IMG/VR virus record: IMGVR_UViG_3300024561_000489
Coordinates: 1-41,750 of that record
DNA: 41,750 nt
From: a virus
Strand: one strand, 5' to 3'
The notes beneath the pieces are model-generated. The model did no database searches. It saw only the letters and a program-made list of their open reading frames with translations, and was not told where the DNA came from. Shown here piece by piece: positions 39,073 through 41,750 of this stretch (its first letter is position 1; each line of letters begins with the position of its first letter). The translations under genes were made by a program, and so were the position numbers.

Positions 39073-39512
39073 TGGCAGACAAAGACCCGTATATCTATAG
39101 AATCAAATCAGTATATAAGGTAGTAGATGGCGACACTATTGATGCTGCTATTGACCTTGGGTTTGATATCTCCCTTACTAAACGAATTCGTCTTGCTGGT
39201 GTCGATACCCCAGAGAGCAGAACAACTGATGCTAAAGAAAAGGCACTTGGTCTTGAAGTTAAAGAATGGCTCAAGAAAAAGTTAGAAGGTCAAACTGACA
39301 TTATTGTCAAAACAGAACTCCCAGATTCTACCGAAAAGTACGGAAGAATTCTTGGACATTTGTTTATTGGGGATGCTGAAGTATCCGCAGTCAATAAAAA
39401 GAAATCAGTCAATCAAATGATGATTGATGAAGGATTTGCTTGGGAATATTCTGGTGGCACTAAAAAGAAAGATTTTGCTCTATTAGAATCAAAAAGACAA
39501 GCGAGCAGATAA
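39072..39512 (+). CDS. Staphylococcal nuclease-like protein
   Basis: The 146-aa protein is an SNase-type (OB-fold) nuclease. It has KVVDGDTIDAAIDLGF (Ca-binding Asp), KRIRLAGVDTPES with the catalytic Arg, a Glu/Lys-rich middle and EKYGRILGHLFI with the second Arg. It has no signal peptide. It is the last gene of the rightward operon, and its 3' end overlaps a convergent gene by 24 bases. Host DNA degradation or homing-like roles are possible. Confidence 0.9.
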   Translation: MADKDPYIYRIKSVYKVVDGDTIDAAIDLGFDISLTKRIRLAGVDTPESRTTDAKEKALGLEVKEWLKKKLEGQTDIIVKTELPDSTEKYGRILGHLFIGDAEVSAVNKKKSVNQMMIDEGFAWEYSGGTKKKDFALLESKRQASR

Positions 39513-40373
39513 TTTCTTAGCAATCTTTTTAGGAGGGGCATAGAGAGACTTAAATCTTTCTTGCCCCTCTTTTGTGAATTTATCTTTTACTGGTTCATCA
39601 ATAATCACTTTATTCTCAATTTCATATAGGGTATTCTTTTCAATCTCATCACGGATATATTGTTCTACATTATCTGTTTGTGCAACAAGTCTTGTTCCCT
39701 CTGATGAATATTCAAAAATATCAATATGACCTGCTTCTGCCATCACATAATGGAGAACAGGTTTAACTTGTTTGATTTTAATTTTAAACTTATTCTTTGT
39801 TGCTTCTTTGATAAATGGTTCAGCAGCATTCTTCAATACATTTAAAACTGCTGTGGATGCCATTGTAGCAGCAGTTGTGACTACTGCGACAGCACCAGCC
39901 GTAGCAACAAGAGAAGGGTCAGGTAAATTAATATCGACACCATAAACAGAAAATGTTGGTTGTGGTTTATCTGCTGGAACTTCTGCAACTGGAGTAACAA
40001 CAGGAGTTTGAGTAGGGGGGGTTTGAGCAACCTGAGGCAGTTGAGGTGGGGGGGTAGTATCAGGCAACCCCCTTGTTTTTTCTTGTTGTTCTGTTGCTTG
40101 TTTTTCACGCTCTGCTTTTACAGCAGCATCAAACTCTGCTTGAGTTGGAACATTAATAACTGGATATTTAATCGTAGTATTTGGGGCATCAATAACAGGA
40201 ACTTCAAGACCACGAACAACAGGTGCTTCTACAGAACGAACATTTGGTCTATCTATAGTTGAGATTATAGATGGACCAGATATTCTGTTGATACTTGCAC
40301 TCGGTATGTTAATCGGATTATTTCCGATTATTTGCCTTAAGTTTGGATTATCAATAGGTTGTATTGGTTCCAT
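39489..40373 (-). CDS. Pro-rich, membrane-anchored hypothetical protein
   Basis: The 294-aa product (ATG complementary to 40371-40373, with GAGG upstream) has an Ile/Pro-rich N-terminal region with repeated RP-V and AP-V phrases. A Pro/Gln linker with TTPPPQLPQ is followed by a hydrophobic stretch (AGAVAVVTTAATMASTAVL) that could cross a membrane. The C-terminus is a Lys-rich domain (FKIKIKQVKPVLHYV). A TTG at 40388 is an alternative. It is of a type seen in cyanophages and possibly virion associated. Confidence 0.65.
   Translation of the reverse strand: MEPIQPIDNPNLRQIIGNNPINIPSASINRISGPSIISTIDRPNVRSVEAPVVRGLEVPVIDAPNTTIKYPVINVPTQAEFDAAVKAEREKQATEQQEKTRGLPDTTPPPQLPQVAQTPPTQTPVVTPVAEVPADKPQPTFSVYGVDINLPDPSLVATAGAVAVVTTAATMASTAVLNVLKNAAEPFIKEATKNKFKIKIKQVKPVLHYVMAEAGHIDIFEYSSEGTRLVAQTDNVEQYIRDEIEKNTLYEIENKVIIDEPVKDKFTKEGQERFKSLYAPPKKIAKKLSARLSF
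39533..39573 (+). terminator. Rightward terminator inside a minus-strand gene
   Basis: GAGGGGCA (39533-39540) pairs with TGCCCCTC (39562-39569), followed by TTTT, with a 21-nt loop. It ends the rightward operon but lies inside the convergent minus-strand coding sequence. Confidence 0.65.
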
Positions 40374-40929
40374 TGACCACATCCTCAACTCTTGGGTACT
40401 TCACAACAATATCTTCACAAACTTTGTAGTAAGGACTATCAGGATGGAACATAATTCCTGCTTTGTATGCTTCACCACATTTTAATAATCTTACAAGTTC
40501 AAAATCTAATCTTGCTTTATCAGCTTCGGCTTGTTGTCTTGAGATTTCAACTCTTGCTCTTGATTTGCAGAGTTCTTGTAAAGAACCATCTAAGGGAATA
40601 TTAAATCCCATAGATAATCCAGCATTTCCAGAATAAGATGAAAACTGTTCTGGATCTTGACTAGCATTACCATTACCAATAATAAATGGTGCCAGGGAAA
40701 ATGTTGGTCCTTGACAAGAAACACCAGCACCAAATGTATTCATAGCATAAGGGCCCTGAAGCACTTGAACTGCCTGGTTTGTTACATTACCAGTAGCAGA
40801 TGCTGAAGGTCCTGCGATGTTTGTATTTGATGGAGCTTGCTGAGCAAATGCAGTCCCTGTTGAAATTATTGCGTAAAGACAGAGATTGATGTAGTAGTTG
40901 ATTGAGTTTCTGTGGTGCGATCTATCCAT
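40351..40929 (-). CDS. Secreted hypothetical protein (192 aa)
   Basis: The precursor has a signal-like helix (about residues 13-29, NLCLYAIISTGTAFA-Q), then an Asn/Ser/Thr-rich region (NIAGPSASATGNVTNQAVQV). A C-terminal helical part contains ARVEISRQQAEADKARLDFELVR and three Cys. It overlaps its neighbours on both sides (23 and 64 bases). No family was recognised; such sets occur near late genes in cyanomyoviruses. Confidence 0.65.
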   Translation of the reverse strand: MDRSHHRNSINYYINLCLYAIISTGTAFAQQAPSNTNIAGPSASATGNVTNQAVQVLQGPYAMNTFGAGVSCQGPTFSLAPFIIGNGNASQDPEQFSSYSGNAGLSMGFNIPLDGSLQELCKSRARVEISRQQAEADKARLDFELVRLLKCGEAYKAGIMFHPDSPYYKVCEDIVVKYPRVEDVVNGTNTTY

Positions 40930-41231
40930 GTTTCTTTTGCCACTCCAGGTCCGAGATAGGTTTCACTGAACTGGAATGGAGCACCAGGAGTTGTAATACT
41001 ATAATTTGTATCCTTAGTAGGATTTCCAGGAATGTTGATGTTCGTACCAGTTACAGTATAAGATTCACCAGTTGTATATTCAACTTGGCGGATTGCTTCT
41101 ACAATTCTTGTTGTAGATTCTGTTGTTGCATTGATTGTGCCTCTAGTAAAATTAGGCACAACGCTCTCAGCATAAACGGGAGTACAAATGACTCCCGTTG
41201 CTAAAAGCAAAACGGGAGTTAAATGTCTCAT
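40866..41231 (-). CDS. Secreted beta-rich protein, paralogue 1
   Basis: The 121-aa precursor has a signal peptide (residues 1-21, VYA-E) and a Thr/Ser-rich beta body. YTVTGTNINIPGN and ITTPGAPFQFSETYLG resemble YSASGTNIQATSF and INTPGQAFTFSESFNA of the next upstream gene, so the two are probably tandem duplicates. Three alternating complementary 9-mers lie in its first 20 codons. The function is unknown; its transcript is leftward. Confidence 0.7.
   Translation of the reverse strand: MRHLTPVLLLATGVICTPVYAESVVPNFTRGTINATTESTTRIVEAIRQVEYTTGESYTVTGTNINIPGNPTKDTNYSITTPGAPFQFSETYLGPGVAKETWIDRTTETQSTTTSISVFTQ
41175..41219 (-). promoter_or_regulatory. Mutually exclusive hairpins in the start region of paralogue 1
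   Basis: On the plus strand AACGGGAGT (41175-41183), ACTCCCGTT (41191-41199) and AACGGGAGT (41211-41219) alternate. In the leftward mRNA the middle unit can pair with either flank just after the start codon, which could influence translation. Confidence 0.45.
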
Positions 41232-41689
41232 TTGAATACACTCAGTTCAATGGACCTTTGAGCAGTAGCACTTGTTCCAGCACCACCAGCAGTAACAGTA
41301 GGAACACCAGTTGGTGAAAGAGTACCTGCAAGAGTTCCTTTCTCACCACCAACTTGAGTTACACTATCTCCGTAGAGATTTGGTGTTCCAATAACACCGT
41401 TAGTAACTGTTTGAGTATTAACTGGAGTATCAGCAGCATTGAAACTTTCAGAGAAAGTAAATGCTTGACCTGGAGTATTAATGTCATAGGTTCCAGCACC
41501 ACCAACACCTCCAAAGGATGTTGCTTGGATATTGGTTCCTGACGCCGAATAGGAAGCACCAATTCGAGTTGATTGAACTGCGGCACCATCAACTTTCAAT
41601 TGAACGGAATCAGTGATTTTTGATGTAATTTCAGCAGCATTAACTGGGATTGCGAAGAATAACGAAAAGGCTAATAGAAGTCTTTTCAT
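41228..41689 (-). CDS. Secreted beta-rich protein, paralogue 2
   Basis: The 153-aa precursor starts MKRLLLAFSLFFAIPVNAAE with a clear signal peptide. The mature part is Gly/Thr/Ser rich and beta prone (SGTNIQATSFGGVGGAGTYD, then INTPGQAFTFSESF). Its C-terminus is FK. The stop overlaps the start of paralogue 1, so the minus-strand genes form one operon. The function is unknown. Confidence 0.7.
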   Translation of the reverse strand: MKRLLLAFSLFFAIPVNAAEITSKITDSVQLKVDGAAVQSTRIGASYSASGTNIQATSFGGVGGAGTYDINTPGQAFTFSESFNAADTPVNTQTVTNGVIGTPNLYGDSVTQVGGEKGTLAGTLSPTGVPTVTAGGAGTSATAQRSIELSVFK

Positions 41690-41718
41690 TTTCTTATTGT
41701 TGTGATAAACACTATGAG

Positions 41719-41726
41719 TATTTAGG
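41719..41726 (-). promoter_or_regulatory. Possible late promoter for the minus-strand operon
   Basis: On the minus strand this reads CCTAAATA, 29 bases before the ATG of the first leftward gene. It is a weak match to the TATAAATA late box. Confidence 0.3.
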
Positions 41727-41750
41727 AGAGTGTCCCCATTTGGGGAGGGG

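Overview
The window looks like part of the genome of a T4-like cyanophage (a myovirus of marine Synechococcus or Prochlorococcus). The evidence is dense packing with ATGA/TGATG overlaps on mostly one strand, A+T-rich DNA, a large tRNA set, homing-type endonucleases, and typical cyanophage auxiliary metabolic genes: gnd, pstS, petF, two hli genes, peroxiredoxin and a 2OG-Fe(II) oxygenase. Two promoter classes are visible. Near-consensus TTGACA-N17-TATAAT promoters precede early or auxiliary genes, and T4-like late boxes (TATAAATA/CATAAATA) precede lysis, nuclease and secreted-protein genes. No capsid, tail-sheath, portal, DNA polymerase, integrase, psbA or psbD gene was recognised here.

Layout. 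1-3.4 kb: a small coiled-coil protein, a lysozyme-like protein, a GIY-YIG-like homing endonuclease, a basic protein with an HNH-like tail and a small membrane protein. 3.4-4.5 kb: nine tRNA genes, interleaved with three highly structured non-tRNA spacers and two embedded sigma70-type promoters. 4.5-10.3 kb: an HNH endonuclease, a Dps ferritin, tRNA-Ser, several tiny membrane proteins, 6-phosphogluconate dehydrogenase (gnd), tRNA-Pro, a Phd-like solitary antitoxin, a class II tRNA with anticodon TAT, tRNA-Met, small conserved-type proteins and an oxygenase.

10.3-27.9 kb: a 17.6-kb single-strand operon of 21 genes for surface-glycan synthesis. It holds three epimerase/SDR genes, a UDP-glucose/GDP-mannose-type dehydrogenase, eleven proven or likely glycosyltransferases (three of them GT11), five SAM methyltransferases and an NAD synthetase. 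27.9-33.5 kb: host-like metabolic genes. These are a cyanobacterial SLH-porin, S-adenosylhomocysteine hydrolase, phosphate-binding PstS behind a Pho-box array, two high-light-inducible proteins, ferredoxin and peroxiredoxin. 33.5-39.5 kb: late-type genes. These are a C39-like peptidase and a GH24 lysozyme sharing an N-terminal module, a 696-aa secreted repeat/beta-barrel protein, small overlapping membrane proteins, a secreted HExxH protein and a staphylococcal-type nuclease. 39.5-41.7 kb: four minus-strand genes, three of them with signal peptides, converging on the nuclease gene.

How it fits together (inference). The glycan operon would remodel the surface of the infected cell or decorate phage material. 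NadE and AhcY would support it by supplying NAD to the epimerases and dehydrogenase and by clearing the S-adenosylhomocysteine made by the methyltransferases. Porin and PstS would keep nutrient uptake running, while Hli, ferredoxin, peroxiredoxin and Dps would protect photosynthesis and limit oxidative damage. Gnd would push carbon through the pentose-phosphate pathway for NADPH and ribose. The less expected material is regulatory RNA: a predicted H-type pseudoknot and other structured elements inside the tRNA array, a structured leader plus terminator before the glycan operon, mutually exclusive hairpins in several leaders, and terminators that overlap promoters or coding sequence.
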